The notes: generated by a model not told the origin, from the letters alone. Counted from the stretch's first letter, positions 37,768 through 47,584 are shown. The stretch is DNA of 64,000 bases from an uncultured Eubacteriales bacterium (GCA_902795275.1 CADBKQ010000001.1:1-64000); one strand, 5' to 3'. Made by a program: numbers and translations.

Positions 37768-37796
37768 TTGCAAAATTGTTAAAAATGTGTTATACT
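37768..37796 (+). promoter_or_regulatory. Promoter of the topoisomerase operon
   Basis: TTGCAA (37768-37773), 17 bp, TATACT (37791-37796). Confidence 0.8.
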
Positions 37797-37847
37797 ATAT
37801 TTTGTGGTTTTCTGAAAGCCGCATGAACAATCCAAGCGAGGTGCTTT

Positions 37848-39824
37848 ATGGCGCAGAAGTATGACGCGGGCAGTATCAAAGTATTGGAGGGGCTGGACGC
37901 GGTGCGCATGCGGCCCGGCATGTATATCGGTTCTACCGGCAGCCGGGGCCTGCATCATTTGTTGTGGGAAATCGTGGACAACGCCATCGACGAGGCCATG
38001 GGCGGCTATGCCACGGAAGTGGAAGTGACGCTGCACAAGGACGGCTCGGCGTCGGTGTGGGACAACGGGCGGGGCATGCCGGTGGACATGCACCCGCAGC
38101 TGGGCATTCCCGGCGTCCAGGTGATTTTTACGAAGCTCCACGCGGGCGGCAAGTTCGGCAACGATAACTACGCCTATTCCGGCGGCCTGCACGGCGTGGG
38201 CGCTTCGGTGGTGAACGCCCTGTCCAAGTGGCTGACCGTGGACATTTTCCGGGACTGGAGCCACTACACCCAGCGGTACGAAAACTGGTACGACCCCAAG
38301 CAGAAAAAATATTTGTCAGGCCATCCGGTGACGGAGCTGGAGAAGGTGGGGAACACCCGTAAGCGGGGTACCCTGGTGCGGTTCCTGCCGGATGACACGG
38401 TGTTTGAAGAAACCGTGTTCAACGGCGACACGGTGCGCAGGCGGCTGCGGGAACTGGCGTATCTGAACCGCGGCCTCAAAATCACCTTTACCGACGAGCG
38501 CACGAAGGAAGAGGACAAAGCCTTTGCCGAATACTGCTTCGCGGGCGGTATCGTGGACTATGTGAAATACCTGAACCGGGATAAGACGCCGCTGCACGAG
38601 GAGCCCATTTATTTTGAGGGCAAGAAGGACGACGTGATCTGCACCGCCGCCATCCAGTACACCGACGGTTACACCGAGTCCGTGTTTTCTTATGTGAACA
38701 ACATCCCCACCGGCGAGGGCGGCACCCACGAAACGGGCTTCCGCGCCGCCTGGACGAAGGTGCTGAACGACTATGCCCGGAAGATCGGGGCGCTGAAAGA
38801 AAAGGACAATAACCTGGCGGGCGAGGATTTCCGGGAGGGCATCACCGTGGTGCTGACCACCATGGTGAAAAATCCCCAGTTCGAGGGCCAGACCAAAGGG
38901 CGATTGGGCAACACCGAAGTGCGCCCCGCCGTGGAAGCCATCGTGGGGGAAAAGCTGTATGAATTCCTGGAAAACCTGAAAAACCAGGACATGGCCCAGA
39001 AGATCATCGAAAAGGCGGTCAAGAGCGCCAAGGTGCGGGAAGCCACCCGCAAAGCCCGCAACCTGGCCCGGACCAAGAACGAGCTGGAAGCCGCGCCGCT
39101 GGTGGGCAAGCTGTCTGCCTGCACGGGCAGGAAAGCCGTGGAAAACGAGTTGTTCATCGTGGAGGGCGACTCCGCCGGCGGCAGCGCCAAGCAGGGCCGG
39201 GACCGGCGGTTCCAGGCTATCCTGCCCCTGCGGGGCAAGCCTTTGAACGCGGAAAAGAAGCGCCTCGACCAGGTGTTGGCCAACGAGGAATTCCGCTCCA
39301 TTATCACGGCGCTTGGCACCGGCATCGCGGAGGACTTCGATTTATCTTCTTTGAAGTATCACAAGGTCATTATTCTGGCCGACGCCGACCAGGACGGGGC
39401 GCACATCCGTTCCATCCTGCTGACCTTCTTCTTCCGCTATATGCGCGACCTGGTGGCCGACGGGCATGTGTACATCGGCATGCCGCCCCTGTACGCGGTG
39501 AAGAAAAACAACGGCATCCAATACGCCTATGACGATAAAGAATTAAAGAAGGTCACCGCCAACCAGAAGGGCTACACGCTCCAGCGCTACAAGGGCCTGG
39601 GCGAAATGAACCCCGAACAGCTCTGGGAAACCACCATGGACCCCACGCATCGGAAGCTGATGCAGGTGACCATCGAGGACGCGGCGGAGGCCGATTCCCT
39701 CATCACCGTGCTGATGGGCGAAAAGGTGGAGCCCCGCCGGGAATACATCATCGAGCACGCCGAGTTCAACAAGGCCGACCACTTCGACAAGCAGCTGGAC
39801 AAGCAGGCGATCACCTACACATGA
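37848..39824 (+). CDS. parE: Type IIA topoisomerase B subunit (ParE-like)
   Basis: A 658-residue ATPase subunit. The GHKL domain has EIVDNAIDEA, DNGRGMPVDMH and GGLHGVGASVVNALS; the TOPRIM domain has VEGDSAGGSAKQGRDRRFQ and DADQDGAHI; the tail has YKGLGEMNPEQLWETTMDP. Length fits both ParE and short GyrB. The partner A subunit has only a degenerate GyrA box, favouring topoisomerase IV (decatenation) over gyrase. ATG follows GCGAGG. First gene of a three-gene operon. Confidence 0.88.
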   Translation: MAQKYDAGSIKVLEGLDAVRMRPGMYIGSTGSRGLHHLLWEIVDNAIDEAMGGYATEVEVTLHKDGSASVWDNGRGMPVDMHPQLGIPGVQVIFTKLHAGGKFGNDNYAYSGGLHGVGASVVNALSKWLTVDIFRDWSHYTQRYENWYDPKQKKYLSGHPVTELEKVGNTRKRGTLVRFLPDDTVFEETVFNGDTVRRRLRELAYLNRGLKITFTDERTKEEDKAFAEYCFAGGIVDYVKYLNRDKTPLHEEPIYFEGKKDDVICTAAIQYTDGYTESVFSYVNNIPTGEGGTHETGFRAAWTKVLNDYARKIGALKEKDNNLAGEDFREGITVVLTTMVKNPQFEGQTKGRLGNTEVRPAVEAIVGEKLYEFLENLKNQDMAQKIIEKAVKSAKVREATRKARNLARTKNELEAAPLVGKLSACTGRKAVENELFIVEGDSAGGSAKQGRDRRFQAILPLRGKPLNAEKKRLDQVLANEEFRSIITALGTGIAEDFDLSSLKYHKVIILADADQDGAHIRSILLTFFFRYMRDLVADGHVYIGMPPLYAVKKNNGIQYAYDDKELKKVTANQKGYTLQRYKGLGEMNPEQLWETTMDPTHRKLMQVTIEDAAEADSLITVLMGEKVEPRREYIIEHAEFNKADHFDKQLDKQAITYT

Positions 39825-39845
39825 TCCATCCGGGAGGCGAAGCCC

Positions 39846-40424
39846 ATGGCGAATCAACAGCATTACAGGCCCATCCGCATCACGATTGATTTATGGGTGG
39901 CCCGCATCGGCAGCGTCATCGGATGGGTGTGGTTCGTGTTCTGGGCGCTGATGGGAGTGACGGGCGTGGGCATGTGGGTGTTCGGCCAGGCGAAGGACGC
40001 CGCCGAAAAGATCCTGCCCTTTTTCCTGCTGGGCCTGGCGGCGCTGCACTGGCTGTTTATCCGCTTCTGCCGCAGAACCAAGGACTTGGAGCTGGACTTT
40101 CATCTCTACTGCGCCATCTTCGCCAAGGAACCCAACAAATCCATTCCCGAAGTGGCGAAGGCCGTGAATGAGCCTGTGTCCGACGTGATGGCGAATTTAA
40201 CGGAAATGTGCCGCCGCGGGTATTTCAACGGCTACATCGACCATCGAACCCAGTGCATGGTGTTTCCCCATTACCGGCCCGAAAAAACGGAGCATCCGGA
40301 AGAAAAGGATCTCTGCGTCATCCAGTGCCCCGGCTGCGGCGCGGTGAACGCCATCGCCAAGACCGGGGACGCCTGCAAGTACTGCGGCGCGCCGCTGAAC
40401 CTGGAACCGCCGGAAAATACGTGA
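39846..40424 (+). CDS. Membrane protein with helix-turn-helix-like and zinc-ribbon parts, between parE and parC
   Basis: A 192-residue protein. Two membrane helices (about 21-46 and 56-74) are followed by a soluble part: residues about 88-140 (KSIPEVAKAVNEPVSDVMANL...RRGYFNGY) read like a winged helix, and Cys161, 164, 177 and 180 form a CxxC-x12-CxxC zinc ribbon. GGGAGG precedes the ATG. Gaps of 21 and 30 bp to parE and parC show it is in the same operon. No function is known to me; the position suggests co-expression with topoisomerase, not necessarily a shared job. Confidence 0.8.
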   Translation: MANQQHYRPIRITIDLWVARIGSVIGWVWFVFWALMGVTGVGMWVFGQAKDAAEKILPFFLLGLAALHWLFIRFCRRTKDLELDFHLYCAIFAKEPNKSIPEVAKAVNEPVSDVMANLTEMCRRGYFNGYIDHRTQCMVFPHYRPEKTEHPEEKDLCVIQCPGCGAVNAIAKTGDACKYCGAPLNLEPPENT

Positions 40425-40454
40425 TTTCTGAATACAGCCTGGAGGAAAGTCTTT

Positions 40455-42893
40455 ATGGCGAAAAAACCCCCTGAACCGGCCCTGACGCCGGATATTATCC
40501 AGACGCCTTTGGAGGACGTGCTGCACCAGAGCATGATGCCCTATGCGGAGTACGTCATCCTGGAGCGGGCCATTCCCCGGGTGGAGGACGGCCTCAAGCC
40601 CGTGCAGCGGCGCATCCTGTTTACCATGCACGAACTGGGCCTCACCCCCGACAAGCCCCACCGAAAGTGCGCCCGCATCGTGGGCGACTGCCTGGGCAAA
40701 TACCATCCTCACGGCGACACCAGCGTGTACGACGCCCTGACCCGCATGGCCCAGCCCTATTCCCTGCGGGGCGTGATGGTGGACGGCCACGGCAACTTCG
40801 GCTCCATCGACGGTGACAGTGCCGCCGCCATGCGGTATACCGAAGCCCGCATGGCCCCGCTGGCCCTGCAAATGCTGCGGGACATTGAAAAGGACACGGT
40901 GCCTTTCCGGCTGAATTTCGACGATACATTAAAAGAACCCGACCTGCTGCCCGCCCGTTTCCCCAACCTGCTGGTGAACGGGGCCAGCGGCATCGCCGTG
41001 GGCCTGGCCACCAACATCCCGCCCCATAACCTGCGGGAGGTGACGGAAGCGGTCTGCATGCAGATCGACGACCCGGACGTGCCGTTGGACAGGCTGATGA
41101 CCGCGGTACCCGGCCCGGACTTTCCCACCGGCGGGATTTTATTGGACACCCCGGAGATTCGCGCCGCCTACGAAACGGGCCGGGGCAAGCTGACCCTGCG
41201 GGCCAAGGTGACGATGGAACCGGGGCCTTCCGGGCGCACGCTCATCGTGATTCACGAAATCCCCTACGGCGTGGCGAAGGCCGCCATGCTGGAAAAAATC
41301 CTCAAGCTCAGCGAGGAAAAGAAGGCGGCCCTGGGCTGCATCCACGACATACGCGACGAGAGCGACCGCACCGGCATGCGGGCCGTGATCGAGCTGAAAA
41401 AGGAAGCGAACCCGCAAAAAGTGCTGGCGGCGCTGTACAAGTACAGCGATTTGCAGGTCACCTTCGGCGTGAACATGGTGGCTGTGGCGGCGGGCAAACC
41501 GGTGCAGATGGGCCTGAAAACGGTGATCGGCCACTTCATCCGCCATCAAAAAGAAGTTGTTACCCGCCGCACCCAGTACGAGCTGGACCAGGCCAAGGCC
41601 CGGGCGCACATCTTGGAGGGCCTCATCATCGCCGTGGACAACCTGGACGAGGTGATCGCCCTCATCCGGGCCAGCAAGAACGGCAAGGAAGCCAAGCAGC
41701 GCTTGATGGACCGCTTCGGCTTCACCGACGTGCAGGCCCAGGCCATTCTGGATCTGCGTTTGCAGCGGCTGACCAACCTGGAAATCTTAGCGCTTCGCAA
41801 GGAATACGAAGAAATCAAGAAGCTGATCGACACCCTGGAGGGCATCCTCAAGAGCGAAAAGAAGCTGCTGAACCTGATCAAGAAGGAGCTGCGGGAAATC
41901 GCGGAGCAGTTCGGCGACGACCGGCGCACGCAGATCATCAAGGAGGAACCGGAAGAAGCCCTGCCCGAAATCGAGGAAGGCCCGCTGCCCGAGGACGCGG
42001 TGGTGTTCCTGACCCGGGGCGGGCAGCTGCGACGCATGGCCCCGCGGCTGTATGAAAAGCTGGACATGCCGGAAAAGGAAAGCGACATGCCGCGCTACTT
42101 GTTCCGCACCCAGACCGACCACACCCTGTATTTCTTCACCAACCTGGGCAACTGCTACCCCCTGTCCGTGGGCGCGCTGCCGGAGACTGCCAAGCCAAGG
42201 GAGCGGGGCGGCGGATTGACCTCCGTGCTGGCCGGGCTGGAAAACGGCGAGGAATGCGTGTCCCTGCTGCTGATGCTGCCGGGCAGCCTGGCCGGGATGG
42301 GGGACTTGCTGTTCTTCACCCAGCAGGGCCAGGTGAAGCGCACCAGCGCCGCGGAATACGACGTGCGGCGCTCCAAGTTCGGGGCGGTGAACCTGAAAAA
42401 CGGCGACAAGCTGCTGGCCGTCATGCCCGCCGAGGAAGGGGCTGACCTGCTCATGATCACCCGCAAGGGCATGAGCATCCGCTTCCCGCTGGACACCGTG
42501 CCGGAAATGGGCCGGGTCAGCGCGGGGGTCAAGGGCATGAACGTGGCGCTGGACGACCAGGTGATCCTGGCCTGCCCGATTTCTGTCTCCGATCAGATCA
42601 TTCTGTTCACGGAACGCGGCTACGGCAAACGCCTCATGAGCGCCATGTTCGACGCCCAGGGCCGGGCGGGCAAGGGCGTCAAGTGCGTGTACTTCAACAA
42701 ATCCGGCTCTACCGGAACCTATGTAGCCTGCGCTGCTCGCATCACGTCTGCCCGCGCCTTTACGGTTTTGCAGCACGGCGGCATTATGACCCCCATGCAG
42801 AGCGACGACCTGCCCTGCCAGGACCTGACCGATAAGGGCAAGCCCGTGGTCATGGCGGTGCTGGACGACGTGGTGGAGGATTTGATTTTATAA
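40455..42893 (+). CDS. parC: Type IIA topoisomerase A subunit (ParC-like)
   Basis: An 812-residue breakage-reunion subunit. The winged helix has [14 protein letters not shown] (82-95) and catalytic Tyr128 in MRYTEARM. The tower and coiled coil run to about 490, then a beta-pinwheel C-terminal domain (about 510-800). The GyrA-box position reads QGRAGKG rather than QRRGGKG, which argues against full DNA-wrapping gyrase activity. Quinolone-determining positions are Thr89 and Asp93. GGAGG precedes the ATG. It pairs with the B subunit two genes upstream. Confidence 0.88.
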   Translation: MAKKPPEPALTPDIIQTPLEDVLHQSMMPYAEYVILERAIPRVEDGLKPVQRRILFTMHELGLTPDKPHRKCARIVGDCLGKYHPHGDTSVYDALTRMAQPYSLRGVMVDGHGNFGSIDGDSAAAMRYTEARMAPLALQMLRDIEKDTVPFRLNFDDTLKEPDLLPARFPNLLVNGASGIAVGLATNIPPHNLREVTEAVCMQIDDPDVPLDRLMTAVPGPDFPTGGILLDTPEIRAAYETGRGKLTLRAKVTMEPGPSGRTLIVIHEIPYGVAKAAMLEKILKLSEEKKAALGCIHDIRDESDRTGMRAVIELKKEANPQKVLAALYKYSDLQVTFGVNMVAVAAGKPVQMGLKTVIGHFIRHQKEVVTRRTQYELDQAKARAHILEGLIIAVDNLDEVIALIRASKNGKEAKQRLMDRFGFTDVQAQAILDLRLQRLTNLEILALRKEYEEIKKLIDTLEGILKSEKKLLNLIKKELREIAEQFGDDRRTQIIKEEPEEALPEIEEGPLPEDAVVFLTRGGQLRRMAPRLYEKLDMPEKESDMPRYLFRTQTDHTLYFFTNLGNCYPLSVGALPETAKPRERGGGLTSVLAGLENGEECVSLLLMLPGSLAGMGDLLFFTQQGQVKRTSAAEYDVRRSKFGAVNLKNGDKLLAVMPAEEGADLLMITRKGMSIRFPLDTVPEMGRVSAGVKGMNVALDDQVILACPISVSDQIILFTERGYGKRLMSAMFDAQGRAGKGVKCVYFNKSGSTGTYVACAARITSARAFTVLQHGGIMTPMQSDDLPCQDLTDKGKPVVMAVLDDVVEDLIL

Positions 42894-42903
42894 AACAGCA
42901 AAT

Positions 42904-42949
42904 AAAACAGCGCGGACTTCTGCTTCGGCAGGGGTCCGCGCTGTTTTTA
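42904..42949. terminator. Bidirectional terminator between parC and purB
   Basis: A long stem AAAACAGCGCGGAC.../...GTCCGCGCTGTTTTT with a TTCG loop; A- and T-runs on both sides suit both convergent genes. Confidence 0.9.
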
Positions 42950-42956
42950 TAATCGT

Positions 42957-44396
42957 TTACACGTTGATTTCCTGGGCTTGCACTTCGCTGCCTTTGTTGG
43001 CGGCCAGCAGGGGAGCGATCACGGTGTTCAAATACTCCCGCGTCTGCATGGCGGCGCAGCCGATATAGTTTTCCGGCAGCAGCGCATTTTCCAGGGCTTC
43101 TTCGTCGGCCTGGAAAGCGGGGTCGGCGGCGATGCGGGACAGCAGGTCGCAGGGCTTGCCCTCCATCTTCACGGCGTTGGCGGCGGCAATGGAATGGACG
43201 CGGATGTGCTCGTGCAGCTCCTGCCGGTCGCCGCCCCGTTCCACGGCATCCATGAGAATATTCTCCGTCGCCATGAAGGGCAGTTCCTCTTTCAGGTGCT
43301 TTTCAATGACTTTATCGTACACCACCAGCCCGGAAGCAATATTCAGGTACAGGCTGAGAATGGCGTCGGCGCACAGGAAGCCTTCGGCCAGGGACAGGCG
43401 GCGGTTGGCGCTGTCGTCCAGCGTGCGCTCGAACCACTGCTCCGCCGCGGTCATGGCCCCGTTCTGGGCGTTGCTGATGAGGAAACGGCTCAGGGCCGTC
43501 ATGCGCTCGGAACGCATGGGGTTGCGCTTGTAGGCCATGGCGGAGGAACCGATCTGGTTCTTTTCAAAGGGCTCCTCGATCTCCTTCTTGTGGGCCAGCA
43601 GGCGGATGTCGTTGGCGAACTTGTGGGCGCTCTGACCGATCTGGGACAAGGCGTTCAGCACGCGGCTGTCGGTCTTGCGGGAATAGGTCTGGCCCGATAC
43701 CGGCACGGCGTCGGCGAAGCCCATCTTTTCCGAAATCAGGCTGTCCAGCTGCTTGACCTTTTCAAAGTCCCCGTGGAACAGTTCCAGGAAGCTGGCCTGG
43801 GTGCCGGTGGTGCCCTTGCAGCCCAGGGGCTTTAAGGTATTCAGGCAGAAGTCGATTTCCTCCAAGTCCAGCGTCAGGTCGTTGAGCCACAGGGTGGCGC
43901 GCTTGCCCACGGTGGTGGGCTGGGCGGACTGGAAGTGGGTGAAGGCCAGGCAGGGCTGGGCGGCGTGCTCCTCCGCAAACTGGGAAAGGGCCTGGATGAC
44001 GGCCAGCAGCCGGGCGCGCACCAGCTTCAGCGCGTCCCGCAGAATCAGCACGTCGGCGTTGTCGCCCACGTAGCAGGAGGTAGCGCCCAGGTGGATGATG
44101 GGCCGGGCGGTGGGGCACTGGTCGCCCCAGGCGTGGATGTGGGCCATTACGTCGTGGCGCAGCTTCTTTTCATAGGCCGCCGCGGCGTCAAAATCGATGT
44201 CCGTCTGGTGGGCTTTCATTTCCGCGATTTGCTCATCGGTAATCGGCAGGCCCAATGCCTGCTCGGATTCGGCCAGGATGATCCACAGCTTCCGCCACAG
44301 GGAGAATTTATTCTGCGCAGAAAAAAGGAACTGCATGTCCTTGCTGGCGTAGCGGGTGGAGAAGGGGGAAAGGTATCCTTCGTAGTTTTCCGGCAT
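42957..44396 (-). CDS. purB: Adenylosuccinate lyase
   Basis: A 479-residue fumarase-superfamily enzyme that acts twice in purine synthesis (SAICAR to AICAR and adenylosuccinate to AMP). [14 protein letters not shown], the general-acid His region [15 protein letters not shown] and the flexible signature [17 protein letters not shown] are intact. AGGAGG lies 11 nt before the ATG. Transcribed alone. Its promoter overlaps the terminator of the next upstream gene. Confidence 0.96.
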   Translation of the reverse strand: MPENYEGYLSPFSTRYASKDMQFLFSAQNKFSLWRKLWIILAESEQALGLPITDEQIAEMKAHQTDIDFDAAAAYEKKLRHDVMAHIHAWGDQCPTARPIIHLGATSCYVGDNADVLILRDALKLVRARLLAVIQALSQFAEEHAAQPCLAFTHFQSAQPTTVGKRATLWLNDLTLDLEEIDFCLNTLKPLGCKGTTGTQASFLELFHGDFEKVKQLDSLISEKMGFADAVPVSGQTYSRKTDSRVLNALSQIGQSAHKFANDIRLLAHKKEIEEPFEKNQIGSSAMAYKRNPMRSERMTALSRFLISNAQNGAMTAAEQWFERTLDDSANRRLSLAEGFLCADAILSLYLNIASGLVVYDKVIEKHLKEELPFMATENILMDAVERGGDRQELHEHIRVHSIAAANAVKMEGKPCDLLSRIAADPAFQADEEALENALLPENYIGCAAMQTREYLNTVIAPLLAANKGSEVQAQEINV

Positions 44397-44434
44397 GGCG
44401 CGTCAACCTCCTGCGTCCTTGGTAGTGCCAGACT

Positions 44435-44463
44435 ATTATAGCAAAAAAAACCTTCCCGCGCAA
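44435..44463 (-). promoter_or_regulatory. Promoter of purB
   Basis: Reading leftward, TTGCGC (44458-44463), 17 bp, TATAAT (44435-44440). The -35 lies inside the loop and stem of the upstream terminator. Confidence 0.75.
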
Positions 44464-44475
44464 TCACACGGGAAG
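44443..44475 (-). terminator. Terminator of the polysaccharide deacetylase gene
   Basis: CTTCCCG (44475-44469) pairs with CGGGAAG (44458-44452) in the leftward transcript, followed by T8. It starts 10 bp after the deacetylase stop codon. Confidence 0.88.
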
Positions 44476-44484
44476 ATTTGTGCT

Positions 44485-45261
44485 TTATTTGTTCAGGTAT
44501 TCCGTTTTCCGGACGCTCCAATCAAAGATTTCGTCCGTCGGTTCCAGGGGCGGCAGGTTCAGCAATTCGCTGATGGTGACCATTTCGTAGCCCTGTTCCG
44601 CCAGCCAGGGAATCACTTTTTGCAGGCAGTACCAGTCCGCTTTCCGGGCGTGGAAGAGGATGATGCTGCCGTTCTGCACGTTCTTTTTCACTTCGTCCGC
44701 GTCGGTGGAGTCCACGTCCCAGAGGATCACGTGGGTGTAGCCCACCTTTTCCAGCTGCTTCTGGAAGACTGCGTCATGGCTGCCGAAGGGCGGGCGCAGG
44801 GTGCGGAGGGGGTAGTGGTAGCCCAGCAGATGGTCGATCACGTGCTGGGGATACTTGCTGTACAGGATCTGGTTGAACTGGGTTTCCTTGGTCATGCGCT
44901 TGTGGTGGTGGGTGTGGGTGCCGATCTCGCTGGAGGACGCGGCGATGGCCTGCCACATTTCTCTGTCCGCCTGGGACACCTTGTCCTCTTTCAGCAGGTC
45001 GCCCACGGGATAAAAGGTTATACTGCCGCCGTAGGAGGAAATGAGCTCCCAGGCCTTTTTCACATACTCGAATTCGTAGCAGTCGTCCATGGTGACAGCC
45101 ACCCGGTGCTGATTCCGGTCGCCGTTGCGGATGGCGTGGGGCCAGGGGTCGTTTTCCTGCCAGTCCATGCCCGCGCTCTCGGGAACGGGTTCGGCGAAAG
45201 CGCAGGGAAGGAGCAAGCATAGCATGAGCAGGAAAAGAATAAAGCGTTTCAACATAAACAA
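44485..45261 (-). CDS. Secreted polysaccharide deacetylase (NodB domain)
   Basis: A 258-residue CE4-type deacetylase. A signal peptide (about 1-23, ending CAFAEP) leads to a NodB domain: motif 1 TMDD (57-60, normally TFDD), the metal-binding HTHHH at 116-120, motif 3 RPPFGSHD (156-163) and a C-terminal ILFHAR with the fifth-motif His. Residues fit a zinc-dependent deacetylase of peptidoglycan or another N-acetylated glycan, outside the membrane. It follows the CofE-like gene by 108 bp containing a perfect 21-bp hairpin. Confidence 0.88.
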   Translation of the reverse strand: MFMLKRFILFLLMLCLLLPCAFAEPVPESAGMDWQENDPWPHAIRNGDRNQHRVAVTMDDCYEFEYVKKAWELISSYGGSITFYPVGDLLKEDKVSQADREMWQAIAASSSEIGTHTHHHKRMTKETQFNQILYSKYPQHVIDHLLGYHYPLRTLRPPFGSHDAVFQKQLEKVGYTHVILWDVDSTDADEVKKNVQNGSIILFHARKADWYCLQKVIPWLAEQGYEMVTISELLNLPPLEPTDEIFDWSVRKTEYLNK

Positions 45262-45317
45262 ACCTCAATCAACGTCGTTTCATGCAAATTCCCTTTATGG
45301 CTTTCTTGGAAAGGGGG

Positions 45318-45362
45318 GCGGGGGAAACCATTCTTTGGCCTCCAAAGAATGGTTTCCCCCGC
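45318..45362. repeat. Perfect 21-bp inverted repeat with 3-nt loop
   Basis: 45318-45338 and 45342-45362 are exact reverse complements around CCT. No T-run adjoins it in the leftward direction of transcription, so it is not a normal terminator. It may be a processing or stabilising stem, or a small mobile palindrome. Confidence 0.9.
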
Positions 45363-45369
45363 AAAATAT

Positions 45370-46116
45370 TTACTTTAACGGCCGAATCAGAATCAGGGGC
45401 GTCAGCTCGTCGCCCTGGCCGGAGGGGTTGTCCTGCATGGCGTCCTGGATCTCCTCGTCGGTGAGGGGGAAGCCGTGGCACTTGCCCAGCTGGTCGCGCT
45501 GCAGGTCGTTGGCGTCCATGAGCACCACGGGAATGCCGGTCTGCTTGTAGAGGTCGTCGCAGAGCTCCACGGGGTTGCTGGGATTGATGAGGGCCATTTC
45601 CTTGTATACGTCAAAGCTGGAACGGAAATAGAAACCGTCGATGCCGCCCACGCCCTTGCCGCAGACCTTGTAGAACACGCCGTGGATGCCGAAGGGCTTC
45701 GTGACGGCGGAGCAGAACACCGCCAGCAGCACCCGGGGCAGGCCGCAGATGTCGATGACCAATTGCAGCTTGTAGGGCTCGTGCATGCCAACGCCGGTAT
45801 GGTTGATGCCGGCGAAGCGCCAGAGGAAGTTGGCCCAGAAGCCGGGCTTCACTTCGTCGCGGGTCTTGACACTTTCCACGCACATGCACATGACCTTCGC
45901 GCCGAAGGACAGCACGTCGCCCTCCTGGTACAGGGGCCGCACATATTTTTCCACCAGATCCTTCTGGCTCTCGCCCCGCTGGACGAAGTGGGTCTGGATG
46001 GCGAAGCGGTCATATTTGCGGCCGTTCTTGCCGGTCACGGTGCCGCGGTCAAAATATACGATGCCGTCCTTTTCACGGCGCTGATCTTCCAGGTTCCGGG
46101 AAGGAATGATGCCCAT
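45370..46116 (-). CDS. CofE-like (F420-0:gamma-glutamyl ligase family) protein
   Basis: A 248-residue protein. GDVLSFGAKVM, MHEPYKLQLVIDICGLPRVL, VVLMDANDLQRD and the C-terminal DNPSGQGDELTPLILIR follow the family of CofE, which adds glutamates to coenzyme F420 precursors. Clostridia commonly carry this homologue without F420 synthesis genes, so the true substrate is uncertain. ATG at 46114-46116 follows GGAGG; an upstream in-frame start would lie across the promoter. It may be co-transcribed with the deacetylase gene. Confidence 0.72.
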   Translation of the reverse strand: MGIIPSRNLEDQRREKDGIVYFDRGTVTGKNGRKYDRFAIQTHFVQRGESQKDLVEKYVRPLYQEGDVLSFGAKVMCMCVESVKTRDEVKPGFWANFLWRFAGINHTGVGMHEPYKLQLVIDICGLPRVLLAVFCSAVTKPFGIHGVFYKVCGKGVGGIDGFYFRSSFDVYKEMALINPSNPVELCDDLYKQTGIPVVLMDANDLQRDQLGKCHGFPLTDEEIQDAMQDNPSGQGDELTPLILIRPLK

Positions 46117-46153
46117 AGCCCTTACCTCCATAAATAGGAAAGAATACTTTGCC

Positions 46154-46183
46154 ATTGTACACCCGGGCAGGTCTATTTGTCAA
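46154..46183 (-). promoter_or_regulatory. Promoter of the CofE-like gene
   Basis: Reading leftward, TTGACA (46178-46183), 18 bp, TACAAT (46154-46159). Confidence 0.75.
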
Positions 46184-46218
46184 TGTTTGCGCATACCTTC
46201 CCGGGAGGAGGTGGGCGC

Positions 46219-46467
46219 ATGGATACGACGCGCTGGGCGCTGCTGGGAATGACCGCCGCCGTCACCGGAACGCTGGTCGTGATTTCGCTGTCGTCTTCGC
46301 CCCAAAGCCGCCTGTATCGCTGGACGCGGCGTATTTTCTGGGCCGCGGCGCTGCTGCTGGTCAGCGGGGAAATCGGCGGGGTGGGGCTGAACCTGTTCAA
46401 CCTGGCGGTGGTGGCGGGATTGGGATTGCCGGGGTATATGGCGGCGATGGCGCTGCGTTTTCTTTGA
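46219..46467 (+). CDS. BofA-like small membrane protein
   Basis: An 82-residue protein with two to three hydrophobic segments. The ATG at 46219 follows GGAGGAGGTGG, a very strong ribosome binding site; an upstream in-frame ATG lacks one. The C-terminal part, VGLNLFNLAVVAGLGLPG then MAAMALRFL, matches the PxN...GxLGxPG end of BofA, which holds SpoIVFB inactive and so delays pro-sigma-K processing in sporulating Bacilli. The typical Asn and the Gly-x-Pro-Gly turn are present. It converges on the gerC gene with 1 bp between them, in keeping with a sporulation locus. Confidence 0.6.
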   Translation: MDTTRWALLGMTAAVTGTLVVISLSSSPQSRLYRWTRRIFWAAALLLVSGEIGGVGLNLFNLAVVAGLGLPGYMAAMALRFL

Positions 46468-46468
46468 T

Positions 46469-47584
46469 TCAGTTCTCCATGCACCGCAGCTCCACTCGCA
46501 CGTCCACATCCGCGCTGCAATAAGCGTCCCGCCAATGCAGCTGTTCCCAGTCCCGCACGGTGAGAAACTGCCGGACGGCATGGCAGCCGAAGCCGAAGCC
46601 GTCGCAGCGCAGGGCTTGCAGATGCCGGATGAACGCGGTGATGTCCTGCCGCAATTGCGCCGTGATGAACGCTTCGTCCACCGGATGGCCGGGGGTATAC
46701 TGCCCTTCGCAGAACACCCGGACAGACAAAAGAACAGGCTTCCGGGAAAGCTCCACCCTGATTTCGGCGGGCCTGGCGGCCAGGACCCGCAGGGTGTTGT
46801 CCTGCCCGTCCAGGAGGGCCAGGGCTTCCACGTGGCCCTCCATCAGGTGCAGCAGCGCCATTTCGTAGCCCGTCAGATACCCGGACACCCGCACGCCGTC
46901 GGTGGCCGCCGCGCCGAACACCTCCACCGTCTCCGCGCTTTTCCGGGGCAGATTGCCTGCCAGGCTGTCCAGCGCGTTTTCGACAGGAGCGGAGGACGCG
47001 CCCGAAAAATCGTTCACCGCGCCTAAGATGAACAGCGGGTCGCAGAAGCCGAAGCCCAGGTCCCGCACCCCGTCGCAGAGGGTGGTTTTCGGCGTGAAGC
47101 CTTTGCCCGCGTAGTTGTTCAGGGTTGTTTCGGTATAGCGGCTCAATCTCATGCCCACGTAGGGCTTTTGGGCTTTCGAGAAAGCCTTCGCTTCTCCCTT
47201 GCACACGATCACCGCCGCCGAGCAGCGGAACCGAGGCAGAGCGTCGATCTGCTGGAGCAGCCGGGCAAAGTCTTCCTGCCGGGCGGCGCGCTCTCCGATC
47301 ATGACCTCCCGGGACTGGGAAAAATCCAACGGCCGGGGCGTGGCGGCGTTCAGCATGGTCATGGCGTCGGAAAAGGTGGGGCCGGAGGCTTCCACCATCA
47401 GATAGCTCTCGTCCTCTCCGCTGGAAGCCGCGCTGCGGGGCGCTTTCACAGACACGGTCACTTCGCCCGTTTCGCTCCTGTCCACGGTCAGCGCGATCAC
47501 CAGCAGCTCTTCCTCCAACTGACGCGGCGCGCAGCCGGCGAGCAGCAAAGCGCAAAGAGACAGGAAAAAAAGTGCTCTTTTCAT
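46469..47584 (-). CDS. gerC: Spore germination lipoprotein, GerC family
   Basis: A 371-residue Ger(x)C protein, the lipoprotein subunit of germinant receptors. The lipobox LLLAGC places the acylated Cys at 18. The N-terminal domain has the family's LVIALTVDRSE and FSQSREVMIGER segments; the C-terminal domain ends in the usual beta-rich region. ATG at 47582-47584 overlaps the gerB stop by 4 nt, and AAGGAG precedes it. Third gene of the ger operon; expected in the forespore inner membrane. Confidence 0.88.
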   Translation of the reverse strand: MKRALFFLSLCALLLAGCAPRQLEEELLVIALTVDRSETGEVTVSVKAPRSAASSGEDESYLMVEASGPTFSDAMTMLNAATPRPLDFSQSREVMIGERAARQEDFARLLQQIDALPRFRCSAAVIVCKGEAKAFSKAQKPYVGMRLSRYTETTLNNYAGKGFTPKTTLCDGVRDLGFGFCDPLFILGAVNDFSGASSAPVENALDSLAGNLPRKSAETVEVFGAAATDGVRVSGYLTGYEMALLHLMEGHVEALALLDGQDNTLRVLAARPAEIRVELSRKPVLLSVRVFCEGQYTPGHPVDEAFITAQLRQDITAFIRHLQALRCDGFGFGCHAVRQFLTVRDWEQLHWRDAYCSADVDVRVELRCMEN

